Source: an uncultured Erysipelotrichaceae bacterium (GTDB lineage: Bacteria; Bacillota_I; Bacilli_A; Erysipelotrichales; Erysipelotrichaceae). Taken from it: a stretch of 64,000 bases of DNA. This document shows, piece after piece, positions 26,060-33,975 of the stretch. Each line of letters begins with the position of its first letter. Positions within the stretch are counted from its first letter, which is position 1. The stretch spans positions 1 to 64,000 of the forward strand of contig CALVBC010000024.1 of assembly GCA_944325685.1 (NCBI GenBank), given 5' to 3'. The notes beneath the pieces are model-generated. The model worked only from the letters and a program-made list of their open reading frames with translations. It did no database searches and had not been told where the DNA came from. The translations under genes and the position numbers were made by a program.

Positions 26060-27183
26060 TCTTTTAAGATGAGGTCTTTATCTTTGCCATCTTGATAGAC
26101 CTTATCGATGACACCACCACCTAATAAGACATCATCAAGATAGAGGACACACTGTTGGCCTGGAGTCGTCGATTTGATCGGCTCATAGCTCACAAGTAAA
26201 CTATCATCGCTTAAAAATTTGACTTTAACGGGTACATCTTTTTGGCGATATCTAAATTTAGCCGTACAGTTAAATTCATTTTTAGATAGATCATAGAGTT
26301 TATTAAAGCCCGTCACTAGACAACTATCGGAATATAGCCAATGATCATCTTGACTACTAGCTAGGTATAATTCATTTTTGATCACGTCTTTGCCAACACA
26401 AAAGTAAGGACCTTTATTACCACCGACCGCAAAGCCCTTGCGCTGACCGATGGTGTAATAGTAAACGCCCATGTGTTTACCGATGACCTCTTTGGTGTCG
26501 ATATCGATGATATCCCCTTCTTTCATCGGGATGTAGTTTTGCAAGAATGCTCTAAAATCACGCTCACCGATAAAGCAGATACCGGTAGAATCCTTTTTAT
26601 CAGCGATCGATAGATCAAGTTCATGACCGATCTTGCGCACGACATCCTTAGTGATATCTCCTAAGGGAAATAGTGACTTTTTGATCGCCTCTTTACTTAT
26701 CTGCGCTAAAAAATAGGATTGATCTTTATTTTGATCTGTCGCTTTTAATAGGACATCTTCATCATGATACAAGCCTCTTTTGACATAATGGCCGGTTGCG
26801 ATCATATCGTAGCCATTATCGATCGCAAACCTCAAAAAAGCATCGAACTTGATGTATTTGTTGCAGAGGATATCAGGATTAGGTGTCCTACCTTTAGAAT
26901 ATTCATCGATGAAATTCTGAAAGACATCATCCCAATACTCCTTGATATAGTCATGGCGTAATAGCTTGATCTGAAGCTTATCCGCAACGCTTTTGGCATC
27001 GTTGTAGTCACGCTCTTGGGTGCAGATATCATCATTTAGAGTTGGATTGCCTAAGGTGTCATTGTTTAAGGCGCTGTCCCAATTGCGCATATAGCAGGCA
27101 TCGACATCATATCCATCCCTTTTCAAAAGATAAGCGGCTACTGCACTATCGATACCACCCGATAGACCGACTAAGACCTTCAT
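26044..27183 (-). CDS. mnmA: tRNA 2-thiouridine(34) synthase
   Basis: MnmA thiolates U34 of tRNA-Lys, -Glu and -Gln. The 379-residue enzyme starts with the PP-loop GLSGGIDSAVAAY (residues 5-17). Catalytic Cys sites are PDILCNKYIKF (about 101-111) and STGICFIGERDF (about 201), and IATGHYVKR near 129 is also conserved. The two cysteines match the catalytic pair of E. coli MnmA. It overlaps the spx TGA by 4 nt. A sulfur-donating cysteine desulfurase, often adjacent, is not present. Confidence 0.97.
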   Translation of the reverse strand: MKVLVGLSGGIDSAVAAYLLKRDGYDVDACYMRNWDSALNNDTLGNPTLNDDICTQERDYNDAKSVADKLQIKLLRHDYIKEYWDDVFQNFIDEYSKGRTPNPDILCNKYIKFDAFLRFAIDNGYDMIATGHYVKRGLYHDEDVLLKATDQNKDQSYFLAQISKEAIKKSLFPLGDITKDVVRKIGHELDLSIADKKDSTGICFIGERDFRAFLQNYIPMKEGDIIDIDTKEVIGKHMGVYYYTIGQRKGFAVGGNKGPYFCVGKDVIKNELYLASSQDDHWLYSDSCLVTGFNKLYDLSKNEFNCTAKFRYRQKDVPVKVKFLSDDSLLVSYEPIKSTTPGQQCVLYLDDVLLGGGVIDKVYQDGKDKDLILKEWLNR

Positions 27184-27617
27184 TGACGGATCTCACCACA
27201 GGTCTCAAAGTGCGGACATTTATGGTCACATTTAGAGACTTCCTTTAATTCTTTAGCGATCTCATCTTGCCGTGGCGTAAAGGCATCGATCTCCTCAGCA
27301 TCATAACCCACTTGGAAATTGTTTTCGCTTAAAATGATCGGTCTTCTTAAGACCGATGGATTTTGGATCACAAAATCGACTAATTCATCGATGCTGAAAC
27401 TATCAAGATCGATCTTGTTTTCTTGGATGATCTTGGAGCGTTTAGAGATGATATCGTCGGTACCATTCTCACTGCGTGATAAGAGGTATTTGACCTCTTT
27501 ACGATTCAATAAAGTCGAAAAGATATTCTTTTCGATATATGGGATATCCCTTTCTTTTAACCAAGCCTTGACTTTGCGACATGATGCGCATCCGGGCGAC
27601 GTATATATAACGATCAT
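27180..27617 (-). CDS. spx: Spx/ArsC-family regulator with cysteine-rich tail
   Basis: Spx binds the RNA polymerase alpha C-terminal domain and redirects transcription under disulfide stress. The N-terminal CASC redox switch (residues 10-13, TSPGCASCRKVKAWL) and LRRPII near 94 are typical of the Spx branch of the ArsC fold. The 145-residue length exceeds the usual 131-135. The extra tail carries Cys at about 131, 135 and 141 (CDHKCPHFETC), which is not part of Spx as I know it and could bind metal. AAGGAAG precedes the ATG, and an extended -10 lies at 27638-27646. It leads spx-mnmA-recD2. Confidence 0.85.
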   Translation of the reverse strand: MIVIYTSPGCASCRKVKAWLKERDIPYIEKNIFSTLLNRKEVKYLLSRSENGTDDIISKRSKIIQENKIDLDSFSIDELVDFVIQNPSVLRRPIILSENNFQVGYDAEEIDAFTPRQDEIAKELKEVSKCDHKCPHFETCGEIRQ

Positions 27618-27637
27618 AGATTACTTCCTTTGGCAGT

Positions 27638-27646
27638 ATTCTAGCA
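27638..27646 (-). promoter_or_regulatory. spx promoter, extended -10
   Basis: On the minus strand TTGTGC directly followed by TAGAAT (27643-27638), 20 nt before the spx start; -35 weak (TTTAGG at 17 nt). Confidence 0.55.
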
Positions 27647-27682
27647 CAATATACATTTATCCTAAAGAGTGAATTTGCATGA

Positions 27683-27711
27683 TTGACACCTATAAGTATA
27701 AAAAATATAAT
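27683..27711 (+). promoter_or_regulatory. trpS leader promoter, consensus
   Basis: TTGACA (27683-27688), 17-nt spacer, TATAAT (27706-27711): a perfect sigma-A promoter, starting transcription near 27718. Confidence 0.9.
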
Positions 27712-27717
27712 GAATTC

Positions 27718-27867
27718 AGTAATCGCTTATGAGCTTTTCTAGAGACGATGTGGTTGGTGCAAACATCGATCGCCTAAGCTGATGAATTGGTTTATTAAAA
27801 AAAGGCTCAAATGAGTGAAGATGGGTGGCACCACGGAGAAATTTCGTCCCATAGCGGTGCTTTTTTA
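27718..27867 (+). promoter_or_regulatory. T-box riboswitch, tryptophan
   Basis: Stem I runs from about 27720. The specifier TGG is at 27788-27790 (GAATTGGTTT). The T-box sequence GGGTGGCACCACGG (27823-27836) is followed by a terminator stem whose right arm GGTGC (27856-27860) ends in TTTTTT, just before the trpS ribosome site. Predicted to respond to uncharged tRNA-Trp. Confidence 0.9.
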
Positions 27868-27883
27868 TTTAGGAGGATGTTTA

Positions 27884-28882
27884 ATGAAGAGGATGTTGTC
27901 GGCGATCAAGCCCACTGGTCAATTGACCTTAGGTAACTATATCGGTGCTTTAAAGAACTTTGTAAGCTATCAGGATGATTATGAGATGATCTGCTTTATT
28001 GCCAATCTACACTGTATCACCGTCTATCAAAAACCAGAGGAATTAAAGAAGAATCTCAAAGATGCGGTGGCTTTATATCTAGCAGCTGGCTTAGAACCAG
28101 ATAAGACGACGATCTTTTTACAGACCGATGTCTTAGAACATGCTCAACTTGGCTATATCATGGCATGTAATACCTACCTTGGAGAACTCAATAGGATGAC
28201 CCAATTCAAGGATAAACAAGCTAAAGGTGAAACAGGTCTAACAGCTGGTTTATATACCTACCCTTGTCTTATGGCCGCTGATATCTTGCTTTATGATGCC
28301 GATTATGTACCAGTCGGTGAAGACCAAAAGCAGCACGTCGAATTGACTAGGGATGTCGCTATCCGCTTTAATCATAAATATGGTGATGATTCATTTGTCG
28401 TACCAGAACCACTTGTGACTAAAGTCGGTAAACGCATCATGTCACTTGATGATCCATCACGCAAGATGTCAAAATCAGAACATAATGATAAAGGCTGTAT
28501 CTATCTGCTCGATGATCCAAAATTAGCGGCTAAAAAGATCAAAAGCGCAGTGACTGACTCCTTAGGTAAGATCAACTATGATCCGATCAACCAACCTGGT
28601 ATCACCAACCTCATCGAGATCGAATCGGCTTTGACTGGTGAAGATATCGATAGTATCGTGGCTCGCAATAAGGATAAGGGCTATGGTGAATTCAAGACGG
28701 AAGTCGCTGAGGTCGTTGAAAAGACCTTAAGTGATATCCAAGCGCGTTATAAAGAGATCATAGATAGTGGTAAGATCGATGAGATCTTAGAAGAAGGCGC
28801 TATGAAAGCACGCAAGATCGCTAGTAAAAAACTAAAAAAGATCGAACGTAAAGTCGGTATCGAGATCAAGAAAAGGAAGTAA
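27884..28882 (+). CDS. trpS: Tryptophan-tRNA ligase
   Basis: TrpS charges tRNA-Trp. The 332-residue class I synthetase has the HIGH-type motif as KPTGQLTLGNYIGA (residues 8-21) and the KMSKS loop in DPSRKMSKSEHND (about 193-205). GDQ-type recognition is read as VGEDQKQHVELTRD. The start is at 27884, set by AGGAGG at 27871-27876. The same frame is open upstream from 27815 but only through the T-box terminator. It is one of the few rightward genes and ends at a bidirectional terminator shared with the aldo/keto reductase. Confidence 0.97.
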   Translation: MKRMLSAIKPTGQLTLGNYIGALKNFVSYQDDYEMICFIANLHCITVYQKPEELKKNLKDAVALYLAAGLEPDKTTIFLQTDVLEHAQLGYIMACNTYLGELNRMTQFKDKQAKGETGLTAGLYTYPCLMAADILLYDADYVPVGEDQKQHVELTRDVAIRFNHKYGDDSFVVPEPLVTKVGKRIMSLDDPSRKMSKSEHNDKGCIYLLDDPKLAAKKIKSAVTDSLGKINYDPINQPGITNLIEIESALTGEDIDSIVARNKDKGYGEFKTEVAEVVEKTLSDIQARYKEIIDSGKIDEILEEGAMKARKIASKKLKKIERKVGIEIKKRK

Positions 28883-28889
28883 AGTACAT

Positions 28890-28917
28890 AAAAAGTCAAG
28901 GTGAAACTTGACTTTTT
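28890..28917. terminator. Bidirectional terminator, trpS / aldo-keto reductase
   Basis: Perfect stem AAAAAGTCAAG (28890-28900) / CTTGACTTTTT (28907-28917), loop GTGAAA, A-run and T-run on the two sides, between convergent genes. Confidence 0.9.
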
Positions 28918-28923
28918 GAATGC

Positions 28924-30036
28924 TTATTTATCGTATACGGCACTAGCCTTTTCAAGCAGATCTCGGATCGGTAAGTGTTGTGGACATACGCTTTCGCATT
29001 TACCGCATTTGATACAATCACCTGCTTTACCATGCCCTCTTGTCGCCCATTTATACGATAACATCAGATCGGTATCAGGGAACTTGACCGCATCATTGCA
29101 GATATCGAAGATCTCAGGAATATTGATGTCCTTTGGACAGCCCTTTGTACAGTATTTACAGTATGTACATTGGATCAGCGGGATCTTTTTGATGAGTTTA
29201 ACGATCTCATCGATCGCTTGATATTCTTTTTCTTCAAATGGTTTTAGATCTTTCATCGTCGTGATATTATCATCCATTTGGGCTTCGTCACTCATACCAC
29301 TTAAGACCATAAAGACATTATCTAAAGATGATACATAACGCAAGGCAAAAGATGCGCTAGATGCATCTTTATCGGTCTCATCTAGTTTAGCTCTTGCTTC
29401 TTTTGGTAAATTGGCGAGCTTACCACCCTTTACCGGTTCCATGACGACAACTGGCTTATCATGTTTGACACAGACTTCATAACACTTCTTGCTTTGGATA
29501 TCATCGCTTTCCCAGTCATAGTAGTTGAGTTGTAGTTGGACGAATTCAACTTCTGGATGATCATTTAAGATCTTCTCTAAGAATTCAGGTGAGTCATGGA
29601 AGGAGAAACCGACGTGTTTGATATACCCTTCTTCTTTTAACTTGAATGCTTCTTCATAGGCTTTACAATCATTGAAATGATCGTAGTTATTCTTGTTTTG
29701 CGAATGCATGAGATAAAAGTCAAAGTATCCAACACCACAGAGCTCTAATTGCTTCATGAATAATGGACGGATATCTTCTTGCGTCTTGAAATAATTAGCT
29801 GATAGTTTATTTGCTAGTAAGAAACGATCACGATCATAACGATCAGAAAGACAGCGTTTGATCGCTGGTTCGCTCCTTTCATCGACATAAGGATGAGCGG
29901 TATCAAAATAGTTGAATCCACAAGCGATGAAATGATCGACCATCTTTTTGAATGTCTCATCATCGACATTGCCATCTTTCATCGGCAAACGCATACAGCC
30001 AAAGCCGAGCTTCTTTTTCACTTCTTTAAAATACAT
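28924..30036 (-). CDS. Aldo/keto reductase with C-terminal 4Fe-4S domain
   Basis: A 370-residue protein. Residues 1-270 are an aldo/keto reductase barrel with FDTAHPY (Asp and Tyr about 49-55), LLANKLS (Lys about 83) and YLMHSQN (His about 117), the usual catalytic tetrad. The C-terminal part has two ferredoxin-like clusters, CTYCKYCTKGCP and CIKCGKCESVCP. This matches the widespread ferredoxin-type aldo/keto reductases of anaerobes, whose substrates are mostly unknown. AAAGGAGAAAG precedes the ATG. It follows yitT by 12 nt and probably belongs to the rmuC unit. Confidence 0.9.
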   Translation of the reverse strand: MYFKEVKKKLGFGCMRLPMKDGNVDDETFKKMVDHFIACGFNYFDTAHPYVDERSEPAIKRCLSDRYDRDRFLLANKLSANYFKTQEDIRPLFMKQLELCGVGYFDFYLMHSQNKNNYDHFNDCKAYEEAFKLKEEGYIKHVGFSFHDSPEFLEKILNDHPEVEFVQLQLNYYDWESDDIQSKKCYEVCVKHDKPVVVMEPVKGGKLANLPKEARAKLDETDKDASSASFALRYVSSLDNVFMVLSGMSDEAQMDDNITTMKDLKPFEEKEYQAIDEIVKLIKKIPLIQCTYCKYCTKGCPKDINIPEIFDICNDAVKFPDTDLMLSYKWATRGHGKAGDCIKCGKCESVCPQHLPIRDLLEKASAVYDK

Positions 30037-30048
30037 GATCTTTCTCCT

Positions 30049-30912
30049 TTAGTCTACCGGTTGTTGGTAGTAGTTACCGACGATCTGAACGGTTTTGGTG
30101 ATATTGATAAAGGCCCTAGGATCGACCTCAAGGACAGCTTTGATGACTTGACGCTGTTGATAGCGGTTGATGACCGTATAAAGCATCGTATACTCGCTAT
30201 GTGAGTAAGCTCCTTCGGTCTTGATCTCGGTTATACCATGTCTTGTTCCTTTTAAGACGTTTTTGATCACATCATCAGCTTTGGCAGTGACGATATTGAG
30301 GGTCACCATCTTATAGCGCTCATGGAGACGGTCGATGACTTGCGTCGAGACAAACTGGTAGATGATCGAATAAAGGGCGATCTGCCAACCGAAGATCAGA
30401 CCAGCGAGCGTTAAGACGATCGCATTAGCGGCCATGATATAGTTCCACGCTGGCTTATTGAACCGCGAGGATACAAAGATGCTGATAAAGTCTGTGCCAC
30501 CAGTTGAAGCGTTACTTCTTAAAGCGATACCTACACCAAGACCATTGATAAGACCACCAAAGACCGCGATGAGTAATGGATCAGTAACTGAGGTAAAAAG
30601 CGGTGGCATAAAGCTTGCAAAGAAAGATGATAGGACATATTGTAAGATCGAAAAGATCGTAAAATATTTACCGATGTACTTGAAAGCTAAAAAGGTCGGT
30701 AGGATATTGAGGATGAGATATAGCGTACCAAAAGAGATATGGATATCAAGATAGGTGCCTAGTAAATCTGAGATGATCCTACTGAGGCCACCAAAGCCAG
30801 CTGGATATAGACCACCGACTTCAGCGAATGATGTGATCGCTATCGCATAGATGAATGCACTCAAAGTGACCCAAAAGGTCATTGTGATATCCCTTTTTAG
30901 TTTACTGTTCAT
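30049..30912 (-). CDS. YitT family membrane protein
   Basis: A 287-residue integral membrane protein. About five hydrophobic segments lie between residues 10 and 180, including the conserved NASTGGTDFI motif near 129-138. A cytosolic DUF2179 domain (about 200-287, HGITEIKTEGAYS) is of a type suggested to sense ligands. Function is unknown for nearly all family members. It overlaps the rmuC end by 11 nt; GGGGAG lies 14 nt upstream of the ATG, rather far, so translational coupling is likely. Confidence 0.9.
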   Translation of the reverse strand: MNSKLKRDITMTFWVTLSAFIYAIAITSFAEVGGLYPAGFGGLSRIISDLLGTYLDIHISFGTLYLILNILPTFLAFKYIGKYFTIFSILQYVLSSFFASFMPPLFTSVTDPLLIAVFGGLINGLGVGIALRSNASTGGTDFISIFVSSRFNKPAWNYIMAANAIVLTLAGLIFGWQIALYSIIYQFVSTQVIDRLHERYKMVTLNIVTAKADDVIKNVLKGTRHGITEIKTEGAYSHSEYTMLYTVINRYQQRQVIKAVLEVDPRAFINITKTVQIVGNYYQQPVD

Positions 30913-32020
30913 GTTCGATCTGTCGCTCCCCTTCTAAATTGACATCATTGATCTCTTTAAAGCGTCTGACGATCTTATTAGTCGTCGTATTGAGATCATG
31001 AAAAGCGTTATATGTCATCTCAAAGTCTTTATAGACCTTGTCATAGCGTTGACGGTAACGGTCAAACTCGATCGCTAGTTTATTGAATTCCGTCTGCATC
31101 TCGATCACCTTCTCGTTGCGCTTTTGATCGAGGTAGATCGCTTTGATCGCGGTGAGATAAGCCATCAAAGTGGTCGGTGATACAAGATAGACATGTTTTT
31201 GATAGGAGTATTGGACAACTTCACTCATATGACCATAGATCTCAGCGAATACCGCCTCAGCAGGGATAAACATGTAAGCGACGGGTGCGGTTTCACCAGG
31301 GATCAGATATTTATTAGCGATATCATCGATATGTTTTAAGACATCGCGCTTAAAAGCGGTCCGGGCTTTTTGTTCATCATCTTTGGATTGGTCTAAATAG
31401 AGCCGATTGAAGTTTTCAAGTGGGAATTTAGAATCGATGATGATCTTGCCTAGAGGTTCAGGCGCGAATAAGACCGCATCAGCTTTAGAACCATTGGATA
31501 ATTCATACTGTTTCTTCCAAAAATGCTCATTGTCACCAAAGGCATCCTTTAAAAGCGAATATAATTCCACTTCACCAAAGGTCCCTCTTGATTTCTTATC
31601 CTTGAGGATATCTTGTAAAGAGACTAGTTCATTGCTTAGATCTTTGAGCCCTTTTTGGGTCTCGTCGATCTTAGCCATCCTTTCAGCGATGCTTGTCATC
31701 ATCTTTTCGGTCGTTTCAAGATTCTTATACAAGGTCGAATTGATACCGTTTTGGATCTTGCTTAGGTGATTGGTGGTATTTTCGGTGATGATATTATTAA
31801 AACGCATGAGATCTTCATTCATCTTATGGCTCATGTCGCTCATCTTCTCTTGGAGCATCTTTTCAAGTTCAAGCTGTTTGATCTCCTCTTCGTGCTTTTG
31901 ATCACTTATCATCTTGGTCATCGTCTTGTTCTGTTTCATCATCATATAGATGATAACGACTAAGATGATCACTAAGATCACGATAAGTAAGATCGTAAAG
32001 ATATAACCGATATTTTCCAT
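30902..32020 (-). CDS. rmuC: DNA recombination protein RmuC
   Basis: RmuC limits recombination at repeats and inversions. The 372-residue protein has one membrane helix (about 5-27), a coiled coil (about 35-145) and the RmuC domain (about 150-330) with DAVLFAPEPLGKIIIDSKFP and YLIPGETAPVAYMFIPAEA-like blocks that include the PD-(D/E)XK-type core. No Shine-Dalgarno precedes the ATG. Instead TATAAT ends 7 nt before it (32033-32028), so the mRNA may be leaderless. It starts the rmuC-yitT-aldo/keto reductase run. Confidence 0.93.
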   Translation of the reverse strand: MENIGYIFTILLIVILVIILVVIIYMMMKQNKTMTKMISDQKHEEEIKQLELEKMLQEKMSDMSHKMNEDLMRFNNIITENTTNHLSKIQNGINSTLYKNLETTEKMMTSIAERMAKIDETQKGLKDLSNELVSLQDILKDKKSRGTFGEVELYSLLKDAFGDNEHFWKKQYELSNGSKADAVLFAPEPLGKIIIDSKFPLENFNRLYLDQSKDDEQKARTAFKRDVLKHIDDIANKYLIPGETAPVAYMFIPAEAVFAEIYGHMSEVVQYSYQKHVYLVSPTTLMAYLTAIKAIYLDQKRNEKVIEMQTEFNKLAIEFDRYRQRYDKVYKDFEMTYNAFHDLNTTTNKIVRRFKEINDVNLEGERQIEHEQ

Positions 32021-32027
32021 GTGCTAC

Positions 32028-32033
32028 ATTATA
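32028..32033 (-). promoter_or_regulatory. rmuC -10 box, leaderless arrangement
   Basis: Perfect TATAAT on the minus strand with only GTAGCAC (7 nt) before the rmuC ATG and no ribosome site. No good -35 box is visible. Confidence 0.5.
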
Positions 32034-32054
32034 TACCAAAATAGGTCTTCTAGA

Positions 32055-32216
32055 TCACTCATCTTCATTATCGTTATAGCCGAATAGGATACCATTGGTC
32101 TTTTTCGTCTCTTGATCATTAAATACGATCGATGCGATAAATAAACGGATCGAAAAGATGACTAAAAAGATCATTACCACAAGCGATATATAGTCATTCA
32201 ACGTCTCTAACATCAT
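32055..32216 (-). CDS. Small single-span membrane protein
   Basis: A 53-residue protein of unknown function. Residues about 9-29 are strongly hydrophobic and form one membrane span. The tail is acidic (NDNEDE). GGGAGGA at 32222-32228 is spaced 6 nt from the ATG at 32216, so translation is likely even though the longer frame runs to 32264. It overlaps the uvrC 3' end by 23 nt and is the last gene of cvpA-mutS2-uvrC. I recognise no family. Confidence 0.65.
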   Translation of the reverse strand: MMLETLNDYISLVVMIFLVIFSIRLFIASIVFNDQETKKTNGILFGYNDNEDE

Positions 32217-33975
32217 TACCATCCTCCCTATGTAATTTATCATATAAAGCGATCGCCACATCATTTGGCAGATCTTGTTTTAAGTCTTCTAATGATTGGG
32301 CTTCGATATTTTTGATCGAGCCATATTTTCTCAATAGTGAAAGACGTCTTTTCTTACCAAGACCTTTTACGTTATCGAGCTTTGATGCATAAGCGTTCTT
32401 ACGTCTAAGTTTTCGGTTGTAGCTGATCGCAAAGCGGTGGACTTCATCTTGCATCGAAGCCAAAAAGAGAAAGATCGGACTTTTGGGATCGATCTTGATC
32501 GTCTTACCATCACTGTCGAGAAGATAAGCGGTATTGTGATGGTCATCTTTGCCTAAACTGACGACCTTGATCTTTAGGTCTAATGAATCGATGATCTCTT
32601 TAGCCACCTCTAATTGATGGATACCACCATCGATGATCACCATATCCGGTCTTTTGAGGTCTTCATTTAAAACACGGAAATAACGTCTATAGATGACCTC
32701 TTGCATATTCCTGAGGTCATCAAAGGAGTCTTCTAAGCGATATAAGCGATAATCCTTCTTATTGGGTTTTAGATCTTCATATACGACCATTGCCGCAACG
32801 GTATTTTTGCCACCTAGATGGGAGTTATCGAAAAGTTCGATCCGCTTTGGACAAAAGCCAAAGATATCGATGAAGCTCTTTTCGATATGGTCATGATAGT
32901 TCTCATCTTTCTTGATGATCGAAAGTTTTTGGTCAAGGTTGATCTTAGCATTTTCCTTAGCTCTTTTGAGCATCTGATAGGCAAAGCCCTTGGTGACAGA
33001 GCGGATATTGATATCGCTGTCTAAGGATGTATGATCGATATCCTTATCCAAGATCAAGACCTTAGGTAAAAGGTGTTTTTGATAAAACTGGTAAATATAC
33101 GATATGAATTCCTCTTGGGCATCACCATATAGATGATCGATATAGAGATCTTTAGCGATCAGCCGTCCATCGCGGATGAATAAGCCGACGATCGATAGGT
33201 AATTATCTTCGACATGATAGGCAAAAGTATCAAAGCTCTCTTTCCTTGTGACTTGGACGGTCTGCCGATCACTGGTGATATAGTTGATATCGTTGATCAG
33301 ATCACGATATTCCGCTGCTTTTTCATAGCGCTCTTCTTCTGCTGCTTCTTGCATCTTAGCTTTTAGATCAGCTAAGATCTCATTGTTCTCCCCTTTTAAA
33401 AAGCGTCTGACCTCATCTTTGATCTTAGCCATCTCATCTTTATCGACATCGAGCTTACAATAGCCAGGGCATTGATCAAGGTGATAATAAAGGCAGAGGT
33501 CTTTGCCGAGATTTTGACACTTACGGGTCTTGAAGATCTTATTGATGAGATCGATGGTCTTACTGGCAGCTGTGGCATCAGGATATGGGCCAAAGATCTC
33601 CCCTTTGTATTTGGTCTTTTTATTGATCCTTATATAGCGACAATATGGGATATCTGATGCATCTAATAAGATATATGGATATGACTTATCATCTTTGAAG
33701 ATGATATTGTATTTGGGGTCGTATTCTTTGATGAGATTGTACTCTAATATCAAAGCTTCTTTTTCGCTACTTGTGACGATATACTCAAAATCAGCGATAT
33801 CAGCGACAAGCTTGGTCGTCTTATGATCGTGGGCTCCTTTAAAATAGGAATTGACCCGATTTTTGAGATTGATGGCCTTACCGACATAGATGATGGTCCC
33901 ATCTTTATCTTTCATTTGATATGAGCCAGGACGACTTGGCAAGGTCGCTAATTTATCCTTTAGTTTCTGGTTCAT
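32194..33975 (-). CDS. uvrC: UvrABC system endonuclease UvrC
   Basis: UvrC makes both incisions in nucleotide excision repair. The 593-residue protein has a GIY-YIG-type N-terminal nuclease (SRPGSYQM and GTIIYVGKAINLKNRV, residues about 14-43). The UVR motif that binds UvrB is near 195-230, the RNase H-like C-terminal nuclease has ELFDNSHLGGKNTVAAM and VIIDGG, and a helix-hairpin-helix (NVKGLGKKRRLSLL) is near 543. It overlaps mutS2 by 4 nt (ATGA). uvrA and uvrB are not in the window. Confidence 0.97.
   Translation of the reverse strand: MNQKLKDKLATLPSRPGSYQMKDKDGTIIYVGKAINLKNRVNSYFKGAHDHKTTKLVADIADFEYIVTSSEKEALILEYNLIKEYDPKYNIIFKDDKSYPYILLDASDIPYCRYIRINKKTKYKGEIFGPYPDATAASKTIDLINKIFKTRKCQNLGKDLCLYYHLDQCPGYCKLDVDKDEMAKIKDEVRRFLKGENNEILADLKAKMQEAAEEERYEKAAEYRDLINDINYITSDRQTVQVTRKESFDTFAYHVEDNYLSIVGLFIRDGRLIAKDLYIDHLYGDAQEEFISYIYQFYQKHLLPKVLILDKDIDHTSLDSDINIRSVTKGFAYQMLKRAKENAKINLDQKLSIIKKDENYHDHIEKSFIDIFGFCPKRIELFDNSHLGGKNTVAAMVVYEDLKPNKKDYRLYRLEDSFDDLRNMQEVIYRRYFRVLNEDLKRPDMVIIDGGIHQLEVAKEIIDSLDLKIKVVSLGKDDHHNTAYLLDSDGKTIKIDPKSPIFLFLASMQDEVHRFAISYNRKLRRKNAYASKLDNVKGLGKKRRLSLLRKYGSIKNIEAQSLEDLKQDLPNDVAIALYDKLHREDGNDVRDVE

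Noticed and set aside
27815-27883. N-terminal extension of TrpS
   Set aside because: These codons overlap the T-box and its terminator; a strong ribosome site selects 27884.
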